From assembly GCF_018129405.1 (NCBI RefSeq), contig NZ_JAFCLP010000006.1:124001-188000 (forward strand): a stretch of DNA of 64,000 bases, in the 5' to 3' direction. The notes below the pieces were generated by a model that had not been told where the DNA came from, searched no databases, and saw nothing but the letters and a program-made list of their open reading frames with translations. Below, one piece after another: positions 39,852 through 48,527 of the stretch (positions within the stretch are counted from its first letter, which is position 1; every line of letters begins with the position of its first letter). The translations under genes and the position numbers were made by a program. The stretch is from Bradyrhizobium iriomotense (lineage in GTDB: Bacteria > Pseudomonadota > Alphaproteobacteria > Rhizobiales > Xanthobacteraceae).

Positions 39852-40673
39852 ATGGCTCTCAGCAAACTGCAGAGCGACATTCTGAGACTTCTCGCCAAGA
39901 ATCGCTCGGACAGCAGCTATCTTGCCGGCGGCCTGATGCTCAACAAGGACTGGGAGCGACGATCCGACGACATCGACATCTTCCACGATACGGACGAAGA
40001 GGTGACCGAGAGCGCAAAGGCCGATCTCGCCGTTCTCGATAGTGCCGGCTTCAAGACGCATCGCGACTTCATCATCTATGGCTGCGTCGATGCCACGATC
40101 TCGCGTGATGCCGAAACGACGATCATTCAGTGGTTCGCCGAGACGCGGCTTCGGTTCTTTCCACTCGTGAGGGACGAAGACTGGGGAGCCCGGCTCCATC
40201 AGGCGGACCTCGCCGTCAATAAGGTGCTGGCCGCAGCCGGTCGCTCGAAAGCACGCGATATTGCCGACCTCGTCGCGATCGGCCGCGACTATTGTCCCCT
40301 GGGACCCCTCGTTCTGGCCGCGGCTGGCAAGCCGCCCAACTTCTCCCCGCGTCGAACCATCGACGAGATACGCCGACATGCGCTGTCGATCCCGGCCGAC
40401 GAATTCGTCGCGGTGAAAGGGCTGCCGCCCGAATGGTCGGCGACCTTCATTCGCGATGACGTGCTTCGGCTGGTCGATGCTGCGGACAGCTACGTGATGG
40501 CCGCGCCGCCGGAATTGACTGGCATACTTGCCGTGAGCAAGGCGGGCGTGCCGATCGAGATCATGGCGGCAAATCGTGCCGACGCAGTCATGCGCAAGGC
40601 CACCGCGGAGCCAGAGGTGATGCCTGTGCCTGCCGATTTCAACGCGGTCGGCTGGGCGCCGGATCGCTCCTAG
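39852..40673 (+). CDS. AbiEii/AbiGii-like nucleotidyltransferase (putative toxin)
   Basis: 273 residues. Motif I of the DNA polymerase-beta-like nucleotidyltransferases reads YLAGGLMLNKDWERRSDDIDIF: Gly26-Gly27 and Asp40-x-Asp42. A second conserved block, NKVLAAAGRSKARDIADLVAI, is typical of AbiEii/MenT-like proteins. Such toxins modify tRNA or other RNA with nucleotides and abort phage infection or growth. GGAGAA before the ATG and the TGA-G-ATG junction couple it to the preceding gene. In classical AbiE the antitoxin is a winged-HTH protein, which is not what is seen here. Confidence 0.72.
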   Translation: MALSKLQSDILRLLAKNRSDSSYLAGGLMLNKDWERRSDDIDIFHDTDEEVTESAKADLAVLDSAGFKTHRDFIIYGCVDATISRDAETTIIQWFAETRLRFFPLVRDEDWGARLHQADLAVNKVLAAAGRSKARDIADLVAIGRDYCPLGPLVLAAAGKPPNFSPRRTIDEIRRHALSIPADEFVAVKGLPPEWSATFIRDDVLRLVDAADSYVMAAPPELTGILAVSKAGVPIEIMAANRADAVMRKATAEPEVMPVPADFNAVGWAPDRS

Positions 40674-40770
40674 AGCATGATCCGGAAAAGTGTGAAGCGG
40701 TTTTCTGAAAAGATCATGCTCAAACAATAACCTAAGCGCGATGACGATTCGTCGCAATCTCATCGCGCTT
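40673..40770. repeat. Palindromic repeat, family C, two stems
   Basis: GAGCATGATC (40673-40682) pairs with GATCATGCTC (40712-40721), enclosing CGGAAAAGTGTGAAGCGG. A second stem AAGCGCGATGA / TCATCGCGCTT follows (40734-40770). It starts inside the nucleotidyltransferase stop codon. It resembles a repeat frequent in Bradyrhizobiaceae genomes (from memory). Confidence 0.83.
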
Positions 40771-40944
40771 TGGGTCAACGGCTCCGACGGCGCACTGCCG
40801 CGAGCGGTCCGTCGCCTTCGGCAATGGACGAACGCCAAATCATCCCTCATTGTGTTCCCGCTCGGCCGGCCATCGGTCGGGTCTCGCCAAACCAAAATGT
40901 CAAAAGACAAGGGGGCGGGGACATCTGAGGGAGGACGAAATTCC

Positions 40945-42852
40945 ATGGCGGGCATCCATGCGCTCGATCGGCTGATCGGCAATGACTATCCGGACCTTTT
41001 GACCGACGACGAGGTCCGGGCCTTCGAGCAGGTCCCTTACGCGGACCGCGTCGCGGCCGAGAGCACTTATGACGCCATCAAGCTCGGGGCGGCGCGCAAT
41101 CCCGACGGCGCGGCGATCCAGTTCCTGCAGAATGCCGATCCGTCCGATACGCCGGTCGTGGTCACCTACCGCGACTTCATCGCGCGCGTCACGCAAGCTG
41201 CCAACATGTTTCACGCGCTCGGCGCGGAGAAGGGCGATGTCATCAGCTTCATGCTGCCGCTGGTGCCCGATGCCTTCGTGACGCTGTTCGGTGCGGAAGC
41301 CGCCGGCATCGCCAATCCCGTCAATCCGCTGCTGGAGCCGCACCAGATCGCGGAGATCCTGGAGGCTGCGAACACCAAGATCCTGGTGGCGCTCGGGCCG
41401 ATGCCCGGCACCGACATCTGGCAGAAGGTCGAGCAGATCCGCCCGCAGCTGAAGCACCTCAAGGCGATCGTGCAGGTGTTCGGCGGCGGCGATCCGGACA
41501 AGGGCATCTTTGCGTTCAACGACCTGATCAAGCAGCAGCCGTCGGATCGGCTCGTCAGCGGGCGCAAGATTTCGGGTGCCGACATCGCCGCCTATTTCCA
41601 CACCGGCGGCACCACCGGCACGCCAAAACTGGTGCGGCACACCCACGCCAACCAGGTCTACCAGGCCTGGGCGCTCAGTCTGCTGCTCAAGTCGAAGCCC
41701 GGCTCTAATTTGCTGTTCGGCATGCCGCTATTTCATGTCGGGGGATCGCTGACGCAGGTGCTGCTGATGCTGTCGAGCGGCGGCTCGCTGGTCGTGCTGT
41801 CGCCGAGCGGCTGGCGCAATCCGAATTCAGTGAAGAACATCTGGGGATTGGTCGAGCGCTTCAAGCCCGAAGCTCTGTCGAGCGTGCCGACGGTGCTGGC
41901 CGCTGCGCTCGCGGTGCCGCCCGGCAATGCGGACATTTCCAGCCTGAAATATGCCGCCGGTGGCGGTTCGGCGATCCCCGTTGCCGTGGGCTCGGCGATC
42001 CAGGACAAGCTTAAGCTGCCGGTGGTCGAGGTCTACGGCATGACCGAGACCTCGAGCGTGCACACGCTCGCCTATCCGGGGCGGCCGATCCGGCTCGGTT
42101 CGGTCGGCCTTCCCATGCCTTACGCGCGCGTGCGCATCGTGCAACTCGACGCCGAAGGCCGCCTGATCCGCGACTGCGCGCCTGATGAGATCGGCGTCGT
42201 CATCATGGCCGGGCCCGGCGTGTTCGGCGGCTATCTCAACGACGAGCACAACAGGGGCGCCTTCGTCGATGAGGTCTGGGTCAATTCCGGCGACCTCGGT
42301 CGCCTCGATGCCGACGGCTATCTCTGGATCACCGGCCGCGCCAAGGACCTCGTGATCCGCGGCGGCCACAACATCGATCCGGCGCCGATCGAGGAGATCA
42401 TGTTCCGCCACCCCGCCGTGGGCTTCGCCGCAGTGGTCGGCCAGCCCGACGCTTACGCGGGTGAGCTGCCCGTGGGCTACGTGCAGCTGAAGCCGGGCGC
42501 CAGCGTCGCGCCGGGCGAATTGGAGACGTGGGTGCGCGAGCGCACGCCGGAGCGCGCCGCCGTTCCGGTGCAGGTCATCCCGATCGATCCAATGCCGGTG
42601 ACGGGCGTCGGCAAGGTGTTCAAGCCGCAGCTGCGCTGGGACGCGGCGCAGCGCGTGTTCACCAAGGTGCTGGCGCCGCTCGCCGAGCGCGGCATCGATT
42701 GCAAGGTGAAGGTCGGTGCGCATGGCAGCCACGGTTCGATCGTCACGGTGACGCTTGCGGGCCTGCCGGCAGACCAGCGCGAGGTCGTCGCTGGCGAGGT
42801 GCATGCGCTGCTGGCGCCGTTCGTGATGCGACACGAGGTGGTGCAGGTGTAG
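40945..42852 (+). CDS. AMP-dependent acyl-CoA synthetase
   Basis: 635 residues of the ANL superfamily. The P-loop AYFHTGGTTGTPKL, the A5 motif VYGMTETSSV, A7 VNSGDLGRLDADGYLWITGRAKDLVIRGG and the A10 lysine Lys557 (PVTGVGKVFK) are all present. It activates a carboxylate as acyl-AMP and then as acyl-CoA. GGAGG ten bases before the ATG at 40945 supports this start; the frame continues upstream into a repeat. After residue ~565 there is an extra ~70-residue tail beyond the usual end. Substrate unknown. Confidence 0.9.
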   Translation: MAGIHALDRLIGNDYPDLLTDDEVRAFEQVPYADRVAAESTYDAIKLGAARNPDGAAIQFLQNADPSDTPVVVTYRDFIARVTQAANMFHALGAEKGDVISFMLPLVPDAFVTLFGAEAAGIANPVNPLLEPHQIAEILEAANTKILVALGPMPGTDIWQKVEQIRPQLKHLKAIVQVFGGGDPDKGIFAFNDLIKQQPSDRLVSGRKISGADIAAYFHTGGTTGTPKLVRHTHANQVYQAWALSLLLKSKPGSNLLFGMPLFHVGGSLTQVLLMLSSGGSLVVLSPSGWRNPNSVKNIWGLVERFKPEALSSVPTVLAAALAVPPGNADISSLKYAAGGGSAIPVAVGSAIQDKLKLPVVEVYGMTETSSVHTLAYPGRPIRLGSVGLPMPYARVRIVQLDAEGRLIRDCAPDEIGVVIMAGPGVFGGYLNDEHNRGAFVDEVWVNSGDLGRLDADGYLWITGRAKDLVIRGGHNIDPAPIEEIMFRHPAVGFAAVVGQPDAYAGELPVGYVQLKPGASVAPGELETWVRERTPERAAVPVQVIPIDPMPVTGVGKVFKPQLRWDAAQRVFTKVLAPLAERGIDCKVKVGAHGSHGSIVTVTLAGLPADQREVVAGEVHALLAPFVMRHEVVQV

Positions 42853-42878
42853 GTGAGGGCGCAGAACGCGGGGCTTGT

Positions 42879-42900
42879 CGCGAGGCTTGCATGCCTCGCG
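42879..42900. terminator. Hairpin between convergent genes
   Basis: CGCGAGGC-TTGCAT-GCCTCGCG, a perfect 8-bp stem just after the acyl-CoA synthetase stop and upstream of the convergent binding-protein stop. No T-run. Confidence 0.45.
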
Positions 42901-43006
42901 GCATTCCTCCAGACCCGATGCCTCAAGATCAGGATGAGCGCCCGCAAGGCTGAGTTGGCGACTTGTCCGTCGAAACCAGCTCTTCCGATTGGGTGACGCT
43001 TCGCCG

Positions 43007-44374
43007 CTACCCGCGGATCGCCGCATTGGCCTGCGCGGCTGCGCCGGTCATGGCATCCTTTGCCGATTTCTCGCCGTTGACCACTTCATTGACGCCGATC
43101 ATGAACGCATCGAGGATCGATCTCGATTGCGGATGGAAGAGAATCGCCTTGGCGCGGTCGACATCGGCATTTTGCAGGTTGGTCAGCGCCGCCTCGGCGG
43201 CTTGCGAGCCGAATGCCTTCTTGAAGCCCTCGCTGGACCACGCAGACACGCGTGTCGTCGCCAGCCCCGCTGCCGCAGTCTGCAGCGATGTCGGCTTGCT
43301 TGTCGCCCAGAGCAGGAACAGGAAAGCTGCCCGCTTGTTGCGTGATTTTGAATTGATGCAGGCCTGCCAGTGCGACATGAAGGGCACGGGGGCGCGGCCA
43401 GGGACGTGCGGGAAGACCGCAAACTGGGCCTGCTTCGCGACGCGACTCCTGGCCGGGTTGGAGATGTCGGTCGCGAAATTGCTGCTGTCGATCGCGACTG
43501 CAGTCCGTCCCTGCAGGAAGTCGTCCAGCACGTGGTACCATTCGTAGCTGCCGACGCCGCCAGGCCCGGCCTGGCTGAGCAGGCGTCCGTACATCTCGAC
43601 GGCCGCGATCGCTTCGGGGCTTGCGAAAACGGCCTTGTTGTCCTTGACCATGGCGCCGCCGTGAGAGAACACGAAGCCCATGGCCGGCGGGGAGGAGTTG
43701 CCGCTTGCCTGGGCCCGCATCGCGATTCCCGACATCTCGCTGGACTTGAGCGCCTTGGCGGTCACAAGCAGCTCTTCGAACGTTTGCGGAACCGGCAGGT
43801 TCTTGGCTGCCAGGGCGTCCCCGTTGATGAACATGGTCATCGCTTCGGAGGTGATCGGTATGGCGTAGCGTTCGCCGTCGGACCACAGCGGGAAGGCTAG
43901 AGCCGTCTTGAGCAGGTCGCTCTCGTCATACCAGCCGAGATCGGTCAGCGATCGGTTGGAATAATAGCCGTTCAATGGTTCGAGCCATCCTCCTGAGATG
44001 CCCTGGCCATAGGTCGTGAACATGAAGACGTCGGGCGTCGGGCTGCCGCGGGCGAGTCTGATCGGCAAGGCACCGAGGAATGTGGTTTCGAGCTGGAAAT
44101 CGATGGTGACGTTGATGCCGGTGAGTCTGGTGAACTCCGGCAGCAGCGGCGTGATCGCATTCGACCAGGGATGGATCGCGCCCGAAAGAGAGATCGTCTG
44201 TCCCGCAAACTGCTTCCAATCGATGTTCGCATTGACGTACGTGGCAGCGCGATCCTCGGCGAAGCTCCAGCGTGGCAGCGCGGCCAGTGCCGGCAAGACT
44301 GCGCCCGCCGCCCCCAATCCCCTAACGAAGCTGCGGCGGCTGGTCGGACTTCGACCGCTCTGTGCGTACGTCAT
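43007..44374 (-). CDS. Extracellular solute-binding protein with Tat signal (orphan)
   Basis: 455 residues. A twin-arginine signal (SRRSFVRGLGAAGAVLPALAALP) precedes a family 1-type binding protein: LLPEFTRLTGINVTIDFQLETTFLG, PDVFMFTTYGQGISGGWLEPL, YAIPITSEAMTMFINGDAL and FPHVPGRAPVPFMSHWQACIN. This class usually binds sugars or oligosaccharides for ABC import. GGGAG seven bases upstream sets the ATG at 44374. No permease or ATPase gene is near; a sensor kinase gene is divergent. Confidence 0.85.
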   Translation of the reverse strand: MTYAQSGRSPTSRRSFVRGLGAAGAVLPALAALPRWSFAEDRAATYVNANIDWKQFAGQTISLSGAIHPWSNAITPLLPEFTRLTGINVTIDFQLETTFLGALPIRLARGSPTPDVFMFTTYGQGISGGWLEPLNGYYSNRSLTDLGWYDESDLLKTALAFPLWSDGERYAIPITSEAMTMFINGDALAAKNLPVPQTFEELLVTAKALKSSEMSGIAMRAQASGNSSPPAMGFVFSHGGAMVKDNKAVFASPEAIAAVEMYGRLLSQAGPGGVGSYEWYHVLDDFLQGRTAVAIDSSNFATDISNPARSRVAKQAQFAVFPHVPGRAPVPFMSHWQACINSKSRNKRAAFLFLLWATSKPTSLQTAAAGLATTRVSAWSSEGFKKAFGSQAAEAALTNLQNADVDRAKAILFHPQSRSILDAFMIGVNEVVNGEKSAKDAMTGAAAQANAAIRG

Positions 44375-44581
44375 GTTGGCTCTCCCTGCGACGGGCAATC
44401 GTTCGCAACACGAGCCATACCGGTGATGTTGCAGCCCTCGCGCAACGACTGGCCAGACCGGTGTAACCTTGGGAGGCGAGAATGTCGGGTTCCGCCCCAC
44501 CTAACCATGCTATTATTCTAGCACGCTCAGGCGTCGACACCAGAAGACGCGCTGTCACACGAGCATCGAAGACCCAAGCCG

Positions 44582-46435
44582 ATGTCAGTCCCTGCTCTGG
44601 TCCCGTCTTTGCGATGGCTGGCTCGTCCGCTGATCGTGGCGGTCGTGGCGCTCCTGACGCTGTTCGCCGCGACCGTCTTTCTCGGCCTGCAATATCAGCA
44701 GGAGCGGCGGGCGGCTCATGACCTGCTTGGACATAGCCGCCAGGTGCTCGAAACACTCGATCGGTTGCGTGCGATCACAGCCGAGTTGGAGACCGAGCGG
44801 CGCGGGTATCTAATGACCCTCGACCCCACCTATCTCAAAGCCTACGGCGTCTCCGACGAAGGTGTGCGGCGCGAGGCGCAGGCGCTGCAGGCGCTGGTCG
44901 CGGACGATCCGTTGCAGAGCCTGCGCGCGCAACATCTGGCGCTGACCGTTTCGGCAAAGCTGCGCGAGATCGACGAGATGGTGAAGACCGCCGGCACCTC
45001 CGGGCAGGCGGCGCTGGCGATGATCCGCAGCATGGATGAGATCCGCTCGCAGATCGATCAGATGGTGGATGACGAACGCTTTCGGCTCGCCGACCGGGAG
45101 ACGCATGCCGAAGCATTCGAGCAACGCTGGACCTGGCTGATTGCAGGCGCCGTTGTCCTCGTCGTCGCGCTGGCGGGAGCGGCGTTGGCGCTCGCGCGGC
45201 TCGAAGCGAAACGGCGGAGACAGGCGACCGAGGAGAACATTCAACTGCAGAGCGATCTTGCAGCGCGAGATATCAAGATCCGGCGCCTGTTCGACTCCAA
45301 CATCATCGGCATCATCATCTGGGAAGTCGAGGGGCGCATTCTCGAGGCCAATGACGCGTTCCTGCGCATCGTCGGATACGACCGGGACGATCTCGCCTCA
45401 GGGCGCCTGCATCGATACGACCTCACGCCACCGGAATGGCGCGACCGCGACGTACAAACCGTGGCGGAGTTGAAGCGGGTCGGGACGGCCCAGCCGTTCG
45501 AGAAGGAATATGTGCGGAAGGATGGAAGCCGTGTCTCCGTGCTGATCGGCGGGACGATGTTTGCACCAGGTGGAGATCAAGGGGTCGGCTTTGTCCTCGA
45601 TCTGACGCCTCTCAAGCGGGCAGAGGCCGAAGCTCGCGAACACGAGCGGCTCTACCACGAAGCCCTGATGGAGCTCGCGCACGCAAATCGCGTCACCACC
45701 ATGGGGCAGCTCACGGCTTCGATTGCCCATGAGGTCAACCAGCCGATCGCGGCGATCGTCGCGAACGCCGAGGCCGGGTTGAATTGGCTGGAGGCTCAAC
45801 CGCCAAATCTGGAGCGGGTTCGACAGACGCTCGACTGGATCACCGGCGATGGCATGCGAGCCGGCGACATCATCGGCCGGATCCGGGCGCTGATAAGGAA
45901 GGCGCCGCCGCAAAAGGAGGATATGGATATCAACCAGGCGGTGCTCGAGGTCATCGCGCTGACCCGCAGCGAAGCGTTCAAGAACCGCGTCTCGGTACGA
46001 ACGCAACTGGCCGAAGGCTTGCCGACCGTTCAGGCAGATCGGGTTCAACTTCAGCAAGTGGTGCTCAACCTGATTGTCAATGCGATCGAGGCGATGGCCG
46101 TGGTTGGCGAGGAGGAACGCGAGTTGCTGATCAGCACCGATCGGCATGTCTCGAACGGCGTGCACGTCACCTTGCGGGATTCCGGTCCGGGACTAGATCC
46201 GAAGAATGTCGAGTGCCTGTTCGAGGCCTTCTACACCACCAAGCCGACAGGCATGGGGATGGGCCTCGCCATCTGCCGCTCGATCATCGAGGCGCATGGC
46301 GGGCAAATGTGGGCCGGCGCAAACGAGCCTCGGGGCGCCGTCTTTCAGTTCACCCTGCCTCTTGCCTCGGACGAGGCCACATCCCGCCTGTTGAAGGCGG
46401 ACGAGCCAGTGGGCCTGCGCTCTGTGGCAAGCTGA
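44582..46435 (+). CDS. Sensor histidine kinase with CHASE3-like and PAS domains
   Basis: 617 residues. TM1 at about 12-36 and TM2 at about 187-207 enclose a helical CHASE3-like sensor (LRAITAELETERRGYLMT...). A PAS domain covers about 240-350 (NIIGIIIWEVEGRILEANDAFLRIVGY). The H-box ASIAHEVNQPIAAI has the phosphoacceptor His383. The HATPase has N-box NLIVNAIEAM, G1 DSGPGLDP and GMGMGLAICRSII. The HEVNQP H-box is of the FixL/DctB type. No response regulator gene is adjacent. The kinase may sense a ligand through the divergent binding protein (inference). Confidence 0.9.
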   Translation: MSVPALVPSLRWLARPLIVAVVALLTLFAATVFLGLQYQQERRAAHDLLGHSRQVLETLDRLRAITAELETERRGYLMTLDPTYLKAYGVSDEGVRREAQALQALVADDPLQSLRAQHLALTVSAKLREIDEMVKTAGTSGQAALAMIRSMDEIRSQIDQMVDDERFRLADRETHAEAFEQRWTWLIAGAVVLVVALAGAALALARLEAKRRRQATEENIQLQSDLAARDIKIRRLFDSNIIGIIIWEVEGRILEANDAFLRIVGYDRDDLASGRLHRYDLTPPEWRDRDVQTVAELKRVGTAQPFEKEYVRKDGSRVSVLIGGTMFAPGGDQGVGFVLDLTPLKRAEAEAREHERLYHEALMELAHANRVTTMGQLTASIAHEVNQPIAAIVANAEAGLNWLEAQPPNLERVRQTLDWITGDGMRAGDIIGRIRALIRKAPPQKEDMDINQAVLEVIALTRSEAFKNRVSVRTQLAEGLPTVQADRVQLQQVVLNLIVNAIEAMAVVGEEERELLISTDRHVSNGVHVTLRDSGPGLDPKNVECLFEAFYTTKPTGMGMGLAICRSIIEAHGGQMWAGANEPRGAVFQFTLPLASDEATSRLLKADEPVGLRSVAS

Positions 46436-46605
46436 CGGGGGTCGCGTAAGCTATTCTCTTGCGGCCAGGCGGCTGCGCAGCACGCGTGTCTCGCGATCCG
46501 GGCCGTGGTGCAACCACAGGACGTAGGGCGGCGTCAGACCTCGGCCTGGCCGGACTGCAGAGCGGCGCTTCGTCGCACGATCACCAAGCTGTCCGCGATG
46601 CCTTG

Positions 46606-46621
46606 TGTGACGATAGTCACA
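46606..46621. promoter_or_regulatory. CRP-like palindrome upstream of the caspase-like genes
   Basis: TGTGACGATAGTCACA is a perfect match to the CRP half-sites TGTGA-N6-TCACA. It lies 67 bp upstream of the ATG at 46688. A possible promoter TTGGCA-N17-TAGTCT (46632-46660) would place the site near -53. Regulation by a Crp-type protein is inferred. Confidence 0.6.
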
Positions 46622-46687
46622 TAGGGAGGATTTGGCATTCTGCCATGCTGCGAATAGTCTCATGGAATTGCATCCGGGGGGACGCAA

Positions 46688-48526
46688 GTGATTCCGGTTC
46701 GGCTATTTGCTTTGGTGATATTTGCGATGGGCCTTGCCTGCGGATCGGCGCATGCCGACCGGCGGGTCGCGCTCATCATCGGCAATTCCGCCTACAAGAG
46801 CGCGCCCAAGCTCGGCAATCCCGTGAACGATGCCACGCTGGTCGGCGGCATGTTCAAGAAGGCGGGCTTCGATTCCGTCGATGTCAGGCTGGATCTCAGC
46901 GCCAGCGAGATGCGGCGCATGTTGCGTGAGTTTGCCGGCAGGACGCGCGATGCGGACATGGCGGTGATCTATTACGCCGGTCACGGCATCGAGCTCGACG
47001 GCAACAACTATCTCATTCCGACCGACGCCACGCTGGAGACGGATGGCGACGTGCTCGACGAGACCATCCCGGTCGAGCGGGCGCTGTTCGCGGTCGAGCC
47101 GGCCAAGCAGCTGCGCCTGATCATCCTGGACGCCTGCCGCGACAACCCGTTCGCGAAGACGATGAAGCGCACGCTGGCCTCGCGCGCGATCGGACGCGGC
47201 CTTGCCAAGGTCGAGCCGACCAGCCCCAACACCATGATTGCGTTCGCAGCCAAGGCGGGATCGACCGCATCGGACGGCGATGCCAGAAACAGCCCGTTCG
47301 CCGCCGCGCTGGTCGAGCACCTGCCGAAGCCCGGCCTCGATCTGCGCAAGGCCTTCGGCTTCGTGCGCGACGACGTGCTCAAGACGACCGGCTACAAGCA
47401 GGAGCCCTATGTCTACGGCTCGCTCGGCGGCGACGACGTGCCCCTGGTCGCGAAGCAAACCCCGGCCGGTCCCCAGGCCAACCCGCAGGAGGCCATTCGC
47501 AGGGATTACGAGCTCGCGCTCCAGCTTGCGACGCGCGACGGCTGGGAAGCGTTTCTGGCGCAATATCCCGACGGCTTCTATGCCAACCTCGCCAAGGGCC
47601 AGCTGAACAAGATTGGCGCCGACGAGACGCGTGCTGCGGCCGAACAAAAGGCCAGGGCGGCGGAGCAGGAAAAGGCGAGGCTGATCGCCGAGCGCGCCCA
47701 GAAGGCCGAGCAGGAGAAGGCGGCCGCGGCGGCCAAGGCGGCCGAAGAGGCGCGGATCGCGGCGGAAAAGAGGAGGGAGATCGAGCAGGCGAAGGCTGAA
47801 GCCGCCGAACGCGAGCGCAAGGCGGCGGAAGCGGCGGCCGCGAAGGCGCTGGCCGAGAAGCAGGCGGCAGAGAAGGCCAAGGCCGAGCTTGCCGCAAAGC
47901 AGGCGGCGGAGAGAGCAGAGCAGGCTGCGAAGCCGGCGGTCGACCGGCAGTTACCCGAGGCCGAGCAAAAGGTCGCAGCGCTCTCGCCCGGGCCAACATC
48001 CCCGTTGTCCGCGGCTGACCTCACGAAATCCGTGCAGAGCGAATTGCGCCGCGTCGGCTGCCTCACGTCGGCTGCGGAGGGCGAGTGGACGTCGGCGGCG
48101 CAGCGCTCGCTGACGCTCTTCAACAAATACGCCGGCACCCAGTTCGACGTGAAGCTTGCCAACGTCGAAGCGCTCGATGCGCTGAAGGCAAAGCCGGGGC
48201 GGGTCTGCCCGCTCGTTTGCAATTTCGGCTTCAAGGCCGACGGCGATCAATGCGTGAAGATCACCTGCCGCGCCGGTTATCGCGTCGGTGACGACAACGA
48301 GTGCGAGAAGATCCAGGAGAAGAAGCCGGTTGCGACGCGCGAGGATTCGAGAAGGCGGGACGCAGACCGGAAACAGACGGAGGCCGCGCCATCAGCGCCG
48401 CAGGCTTCGGGGCAGGTGATCTGCAACAGCGCCGGTTGCAGACCGATCGCCAAGGGGTGCCGGCTCGGGACAGCCAATCATCCCTCCAATCCCGCGGTTA
48501 AAATACCTGCCGAAATATGCAACTGA
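46688..48526 (+). CDS. Exported caspase-like (orthocaspase, peptidase C14) protein with coiled coil, copy 1
   Basis: 612 residues. Signal peptide 1-23 (AHA^DRR). The p20 caspase-fold domain (about 25-255) has the dyad His99 (YYAGHG) and Cys150 (LDACRDNPF). An Ala/Glu/Lys-rich coiled coil follows (about 315-420, heavy in AAEKAKAEL repeats), then a peptidoglycan-binding-like segment (SVQSELRRVGCL...AAQRSLTLFNKYAG) and a Cys-rich tail (CPLVCNFGFKADGDQCVKITC). Orthocaspases cleave after basic residues. Export suggests action in the periplasm or envelope. The next gene is a paralogue starting one base after the stop. Confidence 0.88.
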   Translation: MIPVRLFALVIFAMGLACGSAHADRRVALIIGNSAYKSAPKLGNPVNDATLVGGMFKKAGFDSVDVRLDLSASEMRRMLREFAGRTRDADMAVIYYAGHGIELDGNNYLIPTDATLETDGDVLDETIPVERALFAVEPAKQLRLIILDACRDNPFAKTMKRTLASRAIGRGLAKVEPTSPNTMIAFAAKAGSTASDGDARNSPFAAALVEHLPKPGLDLRKAFGFVRDDVLKTTGYKQEPYVYGSLGGDDVPLVAKQTPAGPQANPQEAIRRDYELALQLATRDGWEAFLAQYPDGFYANLAKGQLNKIGADETRAAAEQKARAAEQEKARLIAERAQKAEQEKAAAAAKAAEEARIAAEKRREIEQAKAEAAERERKAAEAAAAKALAEKQAAEKAKAELAAKQAAERAEQAAKPAVDRQLPEAEQKVAALSPGPTSPLSAADLTKSVQSELRRVGCLTSAAEGEWTSAAQRSLTLFNKYAGTQFDVKLANVEALDALKAKPGRVCPLVCNFGFKADGDQCVKITCRAGYRVGDDNECEKIQEKKPVATREDSRRRDADRKQTEAAPSAPQASGQVICNSAGCRPIAKGCRLGTANHPSNPAVKIPAEICN

Positions 48527-48527
48527 T

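Noticed and set aside
47620-47940. Repetitive GC-rich tract considered as a CRISPR or satellite repeat
   Set aside because: It is coding: an Ala/Glu/Lys coiled coil of the caspase-like protein, with no regular spacers.
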